Positions 28,411 to 36,907 of a DNA stretch of 64,000 nt are shown here, in pieces (the first letter of the stretch is position 1; every line of letters starts with the position of its first letter). Made by a program: the position numbers and the translations under genes. Source of the DNA: Litoribacter populi (GTDB lineage: Bacteria; Bacteroidota; Bacteroidia; Cytophagales; Cyclobacteriaceae); NCBI RefSeq assembly GCF_007483685.1, contig NZ_VMKN01000001.1:2916442-2980441 (forward strand), written 5' to 3'. The notes under the pieces are model-generated. The model saw only the letters and a program-made list of their open reading frames with translations, ran no database searches and was not told the origin of the DNA.

Positions 28411-29625
28411 ATGTCCGACTTAGAAAAGGTAAGGCTTTCCGATTACCATTATGAACTTCCCGATGAGAAAATCGCAAAGTTTCCCCTGCCTCAACGCGAC
28501 ACCTCAAAATTGCTGCATTTTGAGGATGACAAGGTTAGTCACCGCCAATTCAGCGAAATATCCAGTTTGATTCCACAAAACAGCTTACTTGTATTTAACA
28601 ATACCAAAGTAATTCCTGCCCGACTGATTTTTTTAAAGGACACAGGAGCAAGAATTGAGATTTTCCTATTAAAACCTATTCTACCTTCTGTAGAGATCAA
28701 CCAAGTCATGGAAGCCCGGGGAGAAGTCGTTTGGGAGACCATGATTGGCAACCTAAAGAAATGGAAAGATGACGAGATTCTTCGGGGTAATATTAAAATT
28801 GGAGAGGAAGATGTACTCATTGAAGCCTGCCTTAGCGACCGAGAGAAGAGAAAGGTAACTTTCAACTGGAGCAGCAACCATCCTTTTGTTTCTGTTGTGG
28901 AAGCCACCGGCGAAGTACCCTTGCCTCCCTACCTAAACCGGAAAGCAACCGATGAGGACAAACCGCGATATCAGACCGTTTATAGTAAAAAAGAAGGTGC
29001 GGTAGCCGCTCCTACGGCAGGACTGCACTTCACACCAGAAATCCTCGTACAGCTAAAGCAGCGAAATATCTCCCAGGAGTTCCTGACTTTGCATGTTAGT
29101 GCCGGAACATTTCAACCTATCAAAGAAGAACAGGTAAACAATCACCCGATGCACAGCGAACAGCTAATCATCAGCAAAGAAACTATCATTAATTTGTTGG
29201 GTGAGTATAAAAATATCATTGCGGTAGGCACCACAAGCATGAGAACTTTAGAGAGTCTATACTGGTATGGGGTAAAAATCTTAAACGGGCATACAGACTT
29301 TTTCATCCCTAAGCTTTACCCATATCAACATGCCACGCTACCAAACCGAAAGGATAGTTTTAACGCTATTTTGAATCATATGGAAAATTCCAATCTCATG
29401 GAAATAGTGGGCAGTACTGAGATTTTCATCCTACCTGGTTATAATTTTCAAGTTTGCAATGGGTTGGTAACCAATTTCCACCAACCTGCAAGTACTTTGA
29501 TATTATTGGTGGCAGCCTTCACTCGAGGAAAGTGGAGAGAAATCTATGACGCTGCATTAAAAAATCAATACAGATTCTTAAGTTATGGGGATAGTAGTCT
29601 ACTATGGCATAAAAAAAACCGCTGA
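28411..29625 (+). CDS. queA: QueA-like tRNA ribosyltransferase-isomerase
   Basis: 404 aa. The family transfers and isomerises the ribosyl part of SAM onto 7-aminomethyl-7-deazaguanine in tRNA, making epoxyqueuosine. Visible blocks are LSDYHYELPDEKIAKFPLPQRD, LLVFNNTKVIPARL, GAVAAPTAGLHFTPEIL, HVSAGTFQPI and VTNFHQPASTLILLVAAF. It is longer than E. coli QueA (356 aa) but the core is complete. Its stop codon falls inside the following terminator hairpin. Confidence 0.9.
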   Translation: MSDLEKVRLSDYHYELPDEKIAKFPLPQRDTSKLLHFEDDKVSHRQFSEISSLIPQNSLLVFNNTKVIPARLIFLKDTGARIEIFLLKPILPSVEINQVMEARGEVVWETMIGNLKKWKDDEILRGNIKIGEEDVLIEACLSDREKRKVTFNWSSNHPFVSVVEATGEVPLPPYLNRKATDEDKPRYQTVYSKKEGAVAAPTAGLHFTPEILVQLKQRNISQEFLTLHVSAGTFQPIKEEQVNNHPMHSEQLIISKETIINLLGEYKNIIAVGTTSMRTLESLYWYGVKILNGHTDFFIPKLYPYQHATLPNRKDSFNAILNHMENSNLMEIVGSTEIFILPGYNFQVCNGLVTNFHQPASTLILLVAAFTRGKWREIYDAALKNQYRFLSYGDSSLLWHKKNR

Positions 29626-29645
29626 GTAAGCGGTTTTTTTTATGC
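29607..29645. terminator. Perfect two-way terminator overlapping the queA stop codon
   Basis: A perfect 17-bp inverted repeat (29607-29623 with 29629-29645) with a 5-base loop. Both arms carry eight A or T, so it works for queA and the convergent lytTR gene. The TGA of queA (29623-29625) spans stem and loop, so the last queA codons are part of the terminator. Confidence 0.92.
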
Positions 29646-30065
29646 TTATTCTTGGCCTCCTGAGCCAAGTTTATTTATTCCATTTATCAATTTTTGATAA
29701 TATGTTCTGCCAACAGGCACTTTTTCGTCAACAATCGTGACTTCTTTAGGAGAAATCGTATTGATCTCATCCACCCTGACAATATAGGATTTGTGAATCC
29801 TGATAAAATCTTCATCCGGTAATACGGCTTCAAATTCTTTAAGAATGTTTCTCAAGGAAAAAACTTTACTACGCGTTACTAACGTAGTGTAATTCCCATC
29901 GCCTTTTAGCCAAAGAATATCTGAAAATTTCACTTTCGCAAGGCTTCCCTTATCTCTGACAAATAAAGCGTTTTTGATTAACAGGTTCTCGTTGCTATTA
30001 AACGCTCCGTTTCCGCTAGAATTTCCATTGCCATTTTTTTGGTAATCTTTCACCAGCTCTTTCAT
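29646..30065 (-). CDS. Stand-alone LytTR DNA-binding domain protein
   Basis: 139 aa. After an Asn/Gly/Ser-rich N-terminal stretch (residues 8-27) comes one LytTR domain (about 33-130): VRDKGSLAKVKFSDILWLKGDGNYTTLV, LRNILKEFEAVLP, FIRIHKSYIVRVDEI and VPVGRTYYQKL. LytTR proteins bind DNA as regulators. There is no receiver domain and no histidine kinase beside it, so its input is unknown. The 656 bp upstream contain no gene; CAAATTTA at 30222-30229 is a minus-strand -7 candidate. Confidence 0.9.
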   Translation of the reverse strand: MKELVKDYQKNGNGNSSGNGAFNSNENLLIKNALFVRDKGSLAKVKFSDILWLKGDGNYTTLVTRSKVFSLRNILKEFEAVLPDEDFIRIHKSYIVRVDEINTISPKEVTIVDEKVPVGRTYYQKLINGINKLGSGGQE

Positions 30066-30721
30066 ATTTTAACTTTAATTGCCTTAATTCCCTCCTCTAA
30101 CATCAATTCAAACAATTTAAAGGCTAATTGTTCTAGAATTCAGATATTTAATCATTCTACCCTCCTTTCGGAGAGGGCCACAAAAGACAATCAAGACTTT
30201 GTTCAAAATACATGTTTCGAACAAATTTAACAAGAAAATCTACTGTAGCCATAGGAATTACGCATTTATTAAATTATAGCACACAAACTGAATAAATTTG
30301 TAATCCAACAACATCAAATATCAGTGAGAACATTATTATCGCTTAAACTTGTTTAATTATTTAAACATGAAGCTAAACAAAAATATTCAAATAAGGCAAA
30401 GTATTTATTAAATTATCTCCTCTGATTATCAATAAGATATCGCATTTATTTGAAATAGAAGTCCCAAAACCCTTATTCCAGCAATCATAGGGGGCAAAAT
30501 TGGGCCACCATTGTAGAATAATGATAATATATTAATTAAATAAATTTTTTCCACTTAAATTTATACTTAATTCGGCTTTTACACAATTAGAATAGAAAAA
30601 TAAAAGAAATCCCTATTAATATTCAAATAATCACTATTCCTCATATTTTTACAAAAAACATCCATTTAATATCAGTAAGTCGGTATTAATTCACTATTTT
30701 AATGACTCATTAAGCAACTTC
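30066..30721. other. Long gene-free AT-rich region
   Basis: 656 bp with no supported gene, lying between the divergent LytTR regulator and aldo/keto reductase genes. It holds a small hairpin (CCCTC at 30160-30164 with GAGGG at 30173-30177) and a TTTGTTC/GAACAAA pair (30198-30204 with 30219-30225), plus many TTAAT/ATTTAA runs. Nothing else stands out. It is the longest gap of the window and could hold regulatory sites or a small RNA. Confidence 0.4.
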
Positions 30722-31666
30722 ATGTTAGAGACTGATTTGAATAAAACCCATCATATAATTTACGGGTGCATGGGCCTAGGAGGAAACTGGGACGATTCAC
30801 CATTACAAAAGGAAAATATAGAAGAAGCACGGCAAGCCATTCACGCAGCTCTGGATTGTGGAATCACTTCATTTGACCATGCGGACATCTACAATATCGG
30901 GAAAGCAGAGATGGCTTTTGGTGAGATACTGAAAGATAATCCAGGATTGCGGGAGTTAATAAAGATTCAGACTAAAGCGGGAATATCATTGGGATCAGAC
31001 GGTATTAACACCTATAATTCTTCAAAAGAATACTTCATAAGGCAAATTGAAAAAAGTCTCAAAAACCTCAAGACAGATTATTTGGACACCTTTTTAATCC
31101 ACAGGCCGGACCCACTCATGGATGTGGAAGAAATTGCCGAAACTTTCGACTATCTTAAATCAGAAGGAATCGTGAAAAGGTTTGGGGTAAGCAATATGTC
31201 AGCTTCACAGATCCAATTACTTCAATACTATTGCGATATGCCCATCTCAGCTAATCAAATCCAGTTTAGCCTAAAACATTCTGCCTTAATAGAAGAAGGT
31301 ATGATTTATAATATTACCAAATATACCCAAAACGGTGTGGGCGACTTCCTTCCTTTCTCAAAAATCCACAATATAGAAATCCAAGCATGGGGAGCATTGG
31401 ACAATGGCTTATATTTAAATAAAAACGAAGTCGAGGATGTGAATGCTGTAAAAAGACTTCTAAAAAAGCTATCTGAAAAATACGACACCAACCCAGCAGC
31501 CATATTAATCGCGTGGATCTTGCGACTACCCTACCCGATCAAACCTGTCATTGGCACTACCAAGCCTGAACGAATTAAAAGGTGTGCAGAAGCCGCCAAT
31601 GTTCAATTGAACAGAGAGGATTGGTACCAATTATATATTACAGCACGAGCAGAGTCCTTGCCTTAA
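30722..31666 (+). CDS. Aldo/keto reductase (YdhF-like)
   Basis: 314 aa, TIM-barrel NADPH-dependent oxidoreductase. The catalytic tetrad is visible: Asp and Tyr in FDHADIYNIGKAE, Lys in KIQTKAGI and His in FLIHRPDPL. The cofactor end has KPVIGTTKPERIKRCAEAA. The overall order resembles E. coli YdhF, whose natural substrate is not known. It is a single gene whose end nearly touches the end of the convergent unknown gene. Confidence 0.9.
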   Translation: MLETDLNKTHHIIYGCMGLGGNWDDSPLQKENIEEARQAIHAALDCGITSFDHADIYNIGKAEMAFGEILKDNPGLRELIKIQTKAGISLGSDGINTYNSSKEYFIRQIEKSLKNLKTDYLDTFLIHRPDPLMDVEEIAETFDYLKSEGIVKRFGVSNMSASQIQLLQYYCDMPISANQIQFSLKHSALIEEGMIYNITKYTQNGVGDFLPFSKIHNIEIQAWGALDNGLYLNKNEVEDVNAVKRLLKKLSEKYDTNPAAILIAWILRLPYPIKPVIGTTKPERIKRCAEAANVQLNREDWYQLYITARAESLP

Positions 31667-31670
31667 ATTA

Positions 31671-31985
31671 TTAATATAATGCCCCTACATCTTTTAAAAA
31701 GCGCACATAGACATCTTTTTTCCTTACTTGGATAGGATGACTTGAGATGGCATCCTCAAAATTTTCGTAATCCACACTTTTCACAAGCTTGACCAGAATA
31801 TCAGCAAGCTCTTGCTTGGCTATTTTAGCAAAAAAATAACCACAAGGATCTTTTCCAGCCGAAATCCGCTTTTGGTCCACCATTCCTACAAAATCCTCCT
31901 TACAGAAAGCTTTAATCATTATATTGCCTTTCCCTTCTTCCGCAGTTTCGATTAACACAAAACCGTTTGCTGATGCTATCCACAT
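31671..31985 (-). CDS. Hypothetical protein
   Basis: 104 aa, soluble, no signal peptide. I do not recognise the family. There are mixed strand and helix patterns (GFVLIETAEEGKGNIMIKAF, FFAKIAKQELADILVKLVKSV). It lies 13 bp after the 148-aa unknown gene on the same strand, so the two probably share a transcript controlled by the palindromic promoter at 32559-32613. Confidence 0.6.
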   Translation of the reverse strand: MWIASANGFVLIETAEEGKGNIMIKAFCKEDFVGMVDQKRISAGKDPCGYFFAKIAKQELADILVKLVKSVDYENFEDAISSHPIQVRKKDVYVRFLKDVGALY

Positions 31986-31998
31986 ATCTATCTTTTTA

Positions 31999-32445
31999 CT
32001 ATTTCAATTCTGCCTGAAAAGATCTTTTCAAACCTTGAAGAATTTGTAGCACATATTTAAGTTTGATCAAATATTCAAAAAACCCACTGGGATAATTATT
32101 ACCCTGTACCGTTGTAGCTAATAGACGGAAACATGCTATAGGATCAGGATTTTTTTCTTGCTCTAACTCTGAAACGTATTTCCCTAAATTAGCTTGATCA
32201 AACTCACCTGCCGTTACCAAACCCAAAAAGGCCATGTCTTTGTATAATGCCCATTTAAGATCCGTGAAATCATAATATTGCGCAGCTGCACTAGTAGACA
32301 ATGGTTTTCCCAACTCCTTCTCACCTCGTTGAAATTCCGCTTCCATAAGGGGAATGTATTTAAAAAGAATCTCCACATCGGACCTCTTCAGATTGGCCCA
32401 ATGAGTTTCATGTTCACATTTACTTATTGTTTGAAGTTGTGGCAT
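31999..32445 (-). CDS. Hypothetical protein
   Basis: 148 aa, soluble and largely helical (KRSDVEILFKYIPLMEAEFQRGEKE, DFTDLKWALYKDMAFLGLV, YLIKLKYVLQILQGLKRSFQAEL). I recognise no motif. It is the first gene behind the second copy of the palindromic element, with a -7 box TAAATTTG on the minus strand at 32566-32559. It shares a likely operon with the 104-aa gene. Confidence 0.65.
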   Translation of the reverse strand: MPQLQTISKCEHETHWANLKRSDVEILFKYIPLMEAEFQRGEKELGKPLSTSAAAQYYDFTDLKWALYKDMAFLGLVTAGEFDQANLGKYVSELEQEKNPDPIACFRLLATTVQGNNYPSGFFEYLIKLKYVLQILQGLKRSFQAELK

Positions 32446-32558
32446 AAAGTATTTAAATTAAAAATCTTGACAAAGAAATAAAATGATCCAATTAGTTTTA
32501 TAGCATAGACATTAAATGTCAAACTATTTCAGTGTGAAAAATCAAGAGTGGTTGAATA

Positions 32559-32608
32559 CAAATTTACCAATGTTATCCCTCTCAGCACAATACCCCGATC
32601 GGGGTATT
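32559..32608 (-). promoter_or_regulatory. Palindromic operator-like element overlapping a -33 box (copy 2)
   Basis: AATACCCCGATCGGGGTATT (32589-32608) is a perfect 20-bp palindrome. On the minus strand its edge forms TTG (32590-32588), followed after 21 bp by TAAATTTG (32566-32559), an exact -7 box. It would drive the two unknown genes ending at 31671. The plus-strand pdeM gene starts 85 bp away on the other side and might also be affected. See copy 1 at 11866. Confidence 0.65.
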
Positions 32609-32692
32609 TTTCAGCTATTTTTCAAAAATAATTTCCAATTTCTCCGGAACGGTAACCCAATTTTAATTTTGTAAAGCCGTTATCAATATTGC

Positions 32693-33370
32693 ATGCAAGA
32701 ATTGAAAGCACAATCCCCTTTTATCACCACTTCAATAGGCTCCCCACTTTTTCTTCTCAAGGAAAAAGCAGCCTATTGCCCTGAGACTAATAGCATTTTT
32801 ATTGCGGATACACATTTCGGAAAAGCGGGACATTTTCGAAAAGCTGGGATTGCTGTACCTGAAGCAGTACACTTAGAAGATTACAAAATCATCGAGCGAT
32901 TAATCCACACTTATAGGCCCACGCATTTTTACTTTTTGGGTGACCTTTTTCATAGTGCTATAAATGCACAATGGATCCGTTTGGAAGAATTTTTAGAAGG
33001 GTTTGAGGATATCGAGTTTGTCCTGATAAAAGGCAACCATGACATCCTACCAATGAAAATCTACCAAAGCTCAACCATCAAAGTGATCAATCAACCATTG
33101 GAATTAGAACACTTGATTTTAAGTCATGAGCCCTTGGTAGAAACTGTTGAGGGTAAGATTAATCTTTGTGGACACATTCATCCAGGTTTCTCCGCAGGTG
33201 GAACAGGCGCTCGAAAAATCAAGGTTCCTTGCTTCCTTTACCGCCCTTGTCAGCTTATCCTTCCCGCCTTTGGAAAATTTACAGGTTTGGCCATAGTACA
33301 GACAAAAGCATCCGACCGACTCTATTTAGTTACCAATACCAAAGTGATTCTTTTCAATTTAAACCCATAA
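32693..33370 (+). CDS. pdeM: PdeM-like metallophosphoesterase (ligase-associated endonuclease family)
   Basis: 225 aa. The calcineurin-type metal motifs are all present: D39 and H41 (IADTHFGK), D84 (FLGDLFH), N115 and H116 (KGNHD), H145 (LSHEP), and H161, H163 (CGHIHPGF). The sequence around FGKAGHFRKAGIAVPEAVHLEDY fits the 'ligase-associated DNA damage response endonuclease' PdeM. The usual partners (LigD-like ligase, exonuclease, helicase) are not adjacent. A weak -7 box TAATTTTG lies at 32664-32671. Confidence 0.82.
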   Translation: MQELKAQSPFITTSIGSPLFLLKEKAAYCPETNSIFIADTHFGKAGHFRKAGIAVPEAVHLEDYKIIERLIHTYRPTHFYFLGDLFHSAINAQWIRLEEFLEGFEDIEFVLIKGNHDILPMKIYQSSTIKVINQPLELEHLILSHEPLVETVEGKINLCGHIHPGFSAGGTGARKIKVPCFLYRPCQLILPAFGKFTGLAIVQTKASDRLYLVTNTKVILFNLNP

Positions 33371-33372
33371 GG

Positions 33373-33403
33373 TTGGTTTAATCCATATACCTGATTAATT
33401 TTG
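33373..33403 (+). promoter_or_regulatory. Promoter of the ftsX gene cluster
   Basis: TTG (33373-33375), a 20-bp spacer and TAATTTTG (33396-33403) match the Bacteroidota pattern. It lies directly after the pdeM stop and 27 bp before the ftsX start. Confidence 0.6.
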
Positions 33404-33429
33404 GGTAGACATACATTTAATTTACCTCT

Positions 33430-34305
33430 ATGAAGAAAAAAAAAGTTGGGAGCTTTAAATTTTTTGGAGTGCTGTTCAGCATCACCCTCTCCCTTTTCAT
33501 AGTTGGACTTTTTGGCGTAATCGTAATCCAAGCCAAAACACTTACCTCCATTATCCGAGAAAATATAGAGTTACAGGTTTTCTTGAATAAAAACATTTCC
33601 GAGGAGGAAAAGAAAAAAATCGGCACCTGGTTGGAATCCCAACCTTACATATTAAGCAAAGACGATCAAAAAAGAATACACTTCACCTCCAGGGATGAGG
33701 CTGCGGAATCTTTCTTAGCTGACACCGGAGAAGACTTTAGCAAATTTTTGGATGACAATCCTTTGAGGGATAGCTATACTTTGGCTATTGCCGAAGAATA
33801 CCAAACCTCCGAGCAGATCGAGGAAATAGTAGAGGATATCCATAGTCTAAATGGGGTTTTTGAAGTCACCTACATGAACGACCTAGTGGAGTCCATTAAC
33901 CAAAACCTAATGAAAGTAAGTATGGTGATGGGGGCCTTTATTCTTATATTGGTGTTCACCGTAATCATGCTGATCAACAATACCATCCGCTTGGCCCTTT
34001 TCAGCCAGCGATTCCTGATTAGAAGCATGCAGCTGGTGGGAGCTACAAGAGGGTTTATAAGAAAACCTTTCCTTGGTAGAGCCTTCTTCTTTGGAGCTTT
34101 GGCAGGAATTTTCGCTTCTGCGCTTTTGTTAGGTCTAATTGAGTACGCTAAAGCAAATGTTGACGGCTTCGGCGTCCTTCAGAATTACGAACTACTGCTT
34201 ATCCTTTTTGGCGCACTAATCTTAGCAGGGGCGCTGCTTTCCGTTTTGAGCACCCTTAGAGCGGTAAACAAATATTTAAACATGACATTGGACGAATTAT
34301 ATTAA
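33430..34305 (+). CDS. ftsX: FtsX-like cell division permease
   Basis: 291 aa. The layout is one membrane helix (about 11-35), a periplasmic domain (36-160, with FLNKNISEEEKKKIGTWLESQP), then three helices (about 160-187, 208-232, 246-268), as in FtsX. With the ATPase FtsE it controls peptidoglycan hydrolases at the septum. No ftsE is adjacent; the LolD/FtsE-like ATPase at 59599 is a distant, unproven candidate. DUF3098 follows after 3 bp. Confidence 0.9.
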   Translation: MKKKKVGSFKFFGVLFSITLSLFIVGLFGVIVIQAKTLTSIIRENIELQVFLNKNISEEEKKKIGTWLESQPYILSKDDQKRIHFTSRDEAAESFLADTGEDFSKFLDDNPLRDSYTLAIAEEYQTSEQIEEIVEDIHSLNGVFEVTYMNDLVESINQNLMKVSMVMGAFILILVFTVIMLINNTIRLALFSQRFLIRSMQLVGATRGFIRKPFLGRAFFFGALAGIFASALLLGLIEYAKANVDGFGVLQNYELLLILFGALILAGALLSVLSTLRAVNKYLNMTLDELY

Positions 34306-34308
34306 ATC

Positions 34309-34518
34309 ATGAGTCAAAACCATTTCCCCTTCGAGAAAAAGAATTATCAATTGATGCTGATAGGCATTGCCATCATCGTAATCGGCTTTGTGATCATGGG
34401 ACTCGATGGCGAGCCTCATGGTTTTGGGTTCATGGGGTTAACCCTGGGACCAGTTATCGCCCTTTTTGGCTTCCTGTTCGAGTTTTACGCCATATTCTAC
34501 AAACCTAAAAAGCAATAA
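34309..34518 (+). CDS. DUF3098 membrane protein
   Basis: 69 aa with two membrane helices (about 15-31 and 38-62). The sequence FPFEKKNYQLMLIGIAIIVIGF and the ending EFYAIFYKP are typical of DUF3098, which in Bacteroidota commonly sits directly after ftsX, as here. Its function is unknown. Its conserved position suggests a link to cell envelope or division. Confidence 0.88.
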   Translation: MSQNHFPFEKKNYQLMLIGIAIIVIGFVIMGLDGEPHGFGFMGLTLGPVIALFGFLFEFYAIFYKPKKQ

Positions 34519-34562
34519 TCACCCATAAGGGTAAATTGTGATTGCCATTTGAAAAAAACATA

Positions 34563-35240
34563 ATGCAGGAAGAAAAACCGTTTGAAGCTGTTTACCTCAT
34601 CGACAAACCGTATGAATGGACCTCCTTTGACGTAGTCAAGAAAGTCAGAAATGCTTTAAAAATCAAAAAAGTGGGTCATGCAGGCACTTTGGACCCCTTG
34701 GCGACTGGTCTGCTAATTGTATGTGCAGGAAAAAAAACCAAGAGCATCGACTCTTATCAGGCACAGGAAAAAGAATACACAGGCACTTTTGTCCTTGGTG
34801 GCACCACGGAATCCTTTGATTTGGAAAGGGAGGTTGTGGAAGTCGCAGACCCCTCCCATTTGACTTTGCTGCAGGTTAATGAGGCTGTAGCAGAATTAAC
34901 AGGTGATATCTTACAGATTCCGCCTATGCACTCTGCTATTAAAGTAGATGGCAAGCGCGTGTATGAATCGGCCCGAAAAGGTCAAACTGTCCAGATGGAT
35001 CCTCGCCCCGTAACGGTTTCTGAATTTGAAATCACACGGTTTGAATTACCCGAAATTGATTTTAGAATTGTTTGCTCCAAAGGCACTTATATAAGAAGTC
35101 TGGCTAGAGACTTGGGCGAAAAACTCCAAGTGGGCGCTTACATGTCCAAGCTGATCCGCACCAGAATCGGTGAGTTTAGAATCGAACAGGCCGAGAACGT
35201 ACTCGAACTTGTTGACAAAATAAAAAAAGAGAGAGAATGA
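34563..35240 (+). CDS. truB: TruB, tRNA pseudouridine-55 synthase
   Basis: 225 aa from ATG 34563; a TTG at 34542 would add seven residues. The catalytic Asp is D44 in GHAGTLDPLATGLL. The further motifs KEYTGTFVLGGTTESFDLE, PPMHSAIKVDGKRVYESAR and CSKGTYIRSLARDLGE are standard. It lacks a full C-terminal PUA domain and ends near residue 225, as in several Bacteroidota. It overlaps ribF by 4 bp. Confidence 0.95.
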   Translation: MQEEKPFEAVYLIDKPYEWTSFDVVKKVRNALKIKKVGHAGTLDPLATGLLIVCAGKKTKSIDSYQAQEKEYTGTFVLGGTTESFDLEREVVEVADPSHLTLLQVNEAVAELTGDILQIPPMHSAIKVDGKRVYESARKGQTVQMDPRPVTVSEFEITRFELPEIDFRIVCSKGTYIRSLARDLGEKLQVGAYMSKLIRTRIGEFRIEQAENVLELVDKIKKERE

Positions 35241-36181
35241 AAATATATGAAGGCCTGGAAAATCTTCCTGAGATCAAAAATGCCGTAGTAACCAGCGGCA
35301 CTTTTGACGGAGTACATTTAGGCCATCAAAAAATTCTTTCCAGGATAAGGGAAATTGCTAACCAGGCCGACGGAGAAACCGTGCTGATCACTTTTTGGCC
35401 TCACCCTCGACTGGTCCTCTATCCAAACGAACACAACCTCAGACTTCTTTCAACATTTGAAGAGAAGTCCAAACAACTGAGGGAATTTGGTCTTGACTAC
35501 CTGGTCACCATACCATTTACCAAAGCTTTCTCGCAACTAACCTCTGAGGAGTTTATACAAAAGATTCTAATCGAAAAGCTCAAAACCAAAAAGCTGGTAA
35601 TCGGCTATGACCACAGGTTTGGCAAAAACCGCGAGGGAGGATTTGAGCATCTAAAAGAAAACATCGTTAAATATGGCTTTGAGTTGGAGGAAATTTCCCG
35701 GGAGGACATTGACCAGGTAGGCATATCCAGCACCAAAATCCGTAAAGCATTGGAAGAAGGCAGGATCGAAACTGCTAATGAATATTTAGGCCGCCCCTAT
35801 GAGCTCAATGGAATTGTCATCAAAGGCCAACAGATAGGTAGATCTATCGGTTTCCCGACAGCTAATATCCATATTCCCAATGATTACAAGCTAATCCCCA
35901 GCGACGGAGTCTATGCGGTGAATGCAATAGTGGGGGAACAGCAGTATGAGGGCATGCTCAACATCGGTAACCGCCCCACTGTGAATGGACAATCCAAAAC
36001 AGTCGAGGTCCATTTGTTTAACTTTTCTGACAACCTTTATGATGAGCGGATCACGATAAACTTCGTCCATTATTTGAGACCTGAGAAAAAATTCCCCAAT
36101 TTAGAAGCACTTAAGGCACAACTTATCGAAGATAAAATGTCTGCCGAGAACATTTTTAGGCACTTAAACCCAAATAAATAA
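35237..36181 (+). CDS. ribF: RibF, bifunctional riboflavin kinase/FAD synthetase
   Basis: 314 aa. The N-terminal FAD synthetase part has SGTFDGVHLGHQKIL (nucleotidyl-transferase HxGH) and VIGYDHRFGKNREGG; the C-terminal riboflavin kinase part has GRSIGFPTANI and GVYAV, NIGNRPTV. It makes FMN and FAD from riboflavin. The ATGA overlap with truB is a common arrangement. No riboswitch is expected or seen inside the operon. Confidence 0.95.
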   Translation: MKIYEGLENLPEIKNAVVTSGTFDGVHLGHQKILSRIREIANQADGETVLITFWPHPRLVLYPNEHNLRLLSTFEEKSKQLREFGLDYLVTIPFTKAFSQLTSEEFIQKILIEKLKTKKLVIGYDHRFGKNREGGFEHLKENIVKYGFELEEISREDIDQVGISSTKIRKALEEGRIETANEYLGRPYELNGIVIKGQQIGRSIGFPTANIHIPNDYKLIPSDGVYAVNAIVGEQQYEGMLNIGNRPTVNGQSKTVEVHLFNFSDNLYDERITINFVHYLRPEKKFPNLEALKAQLIEDKMSAENIFRHLNPNK

Positions 36182-36187
36182 AACAGT

Positions 36188-36883
36188 ATGATCAATAAAA
36201 CTGTAAAGGATGCTGATGAGGCCATCCGCGACATTACAAGTAATTCCGTTTTGATGTTGGGAGGATTTGGTCTTTCCGGAATTCCGGAAAACTGCATCAC
36301 GGCTCTTTTGAAAAAGGATATTTCAGAACTGACCTGCATCTCCAACAATGCAGGCGTGGATGATTTTGGTATTGGACTCATGCTCAAAAAAAGGATGGTC
36401 AAAAAAATGATTTCCAGCTATGTAGGCGAAAATGCCGAGTTTGAAAGGCAGCTTTTGAGTGGAGAACTTGAGGTGGAACTTATTCCTCAGGGGACACTGG
36501 CAGAAAGAGTCAGAGCTGGTGGAGCGGGGATTCCTGCATTTTTCACACCTGCGGGAGTGGGTACCGAAGTAGCTGATGGCAAGGAAATCAGAGAATTTGA
36601 CGGAAAGCTTTACCTCATGGAAAGATGCCTGAAGGCCGATTTTTCCATTATCAAAGCCTGGAAAGGTGATACAGCCGGGAACCTGATTTTCAAAGGCACT
36701 GCCAGGAACTTCAATCCCATGATGGCTGCTGCCGGTAAAATTACCATTGCCGAGGTAGAAGAATTGGTACCAGCGGGTGAACTTGACCCAAATACCATCC
36801 ATACCCCAGGTATTTATGTGCAGCGGATTTTCCAAGGAAAAGATTACGAAAAGCGCATCGAACAGAAAACCGTCCGCAAATAA
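36188..36883 (+). CDS. scoA: 3-oxoacid CoA-transferase subunit A
   Basis: 231 aa. The family (SCOT) moves CoA from succinyl-CoA to acetoacetate or related acids. The blocks LMLGGFGLSGIPENCI, CISNNAGVDDFGIGLML and GAGIPAFFTPAGVGT are typical of the alpha subunit; FKGTARNFNPMMAAAGKI also fits. It begins 6 bp after ribF, so it may belong to the same transcript, and subunit B follows after 24 bp. Confidence 0.93.
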   Translation: MINKTVKDADEAIRDITSNSVLMLGGFGLSGIPENCITALLKKDISELTCISNNAGVDDFGIGLMLKKRMVKKMISSYVGENAEFERQLLSGELEVELIPQGTLAERVRAGGAGIPAFFTPAGVGTEVADGKEIREFDGKLYLMERCLKADFSIIKAWKGDTAGNLIFKGTARNFNPMMAAAGKITIAEVEELVPAGELDPNTIHTPGIYVQRIFQGKDYEKRIEQKTVRK

Positions 36884-36907
36884 ATTCACTTTTAACCCTA
36901 CCCAAAA

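Noticed and set aside
36323-36889. Long open frame of 188 codons antisense to scoA
   Set aside because: It lies wholly within scoA on the other strand, has no family features and the sense gene is unmistakable.
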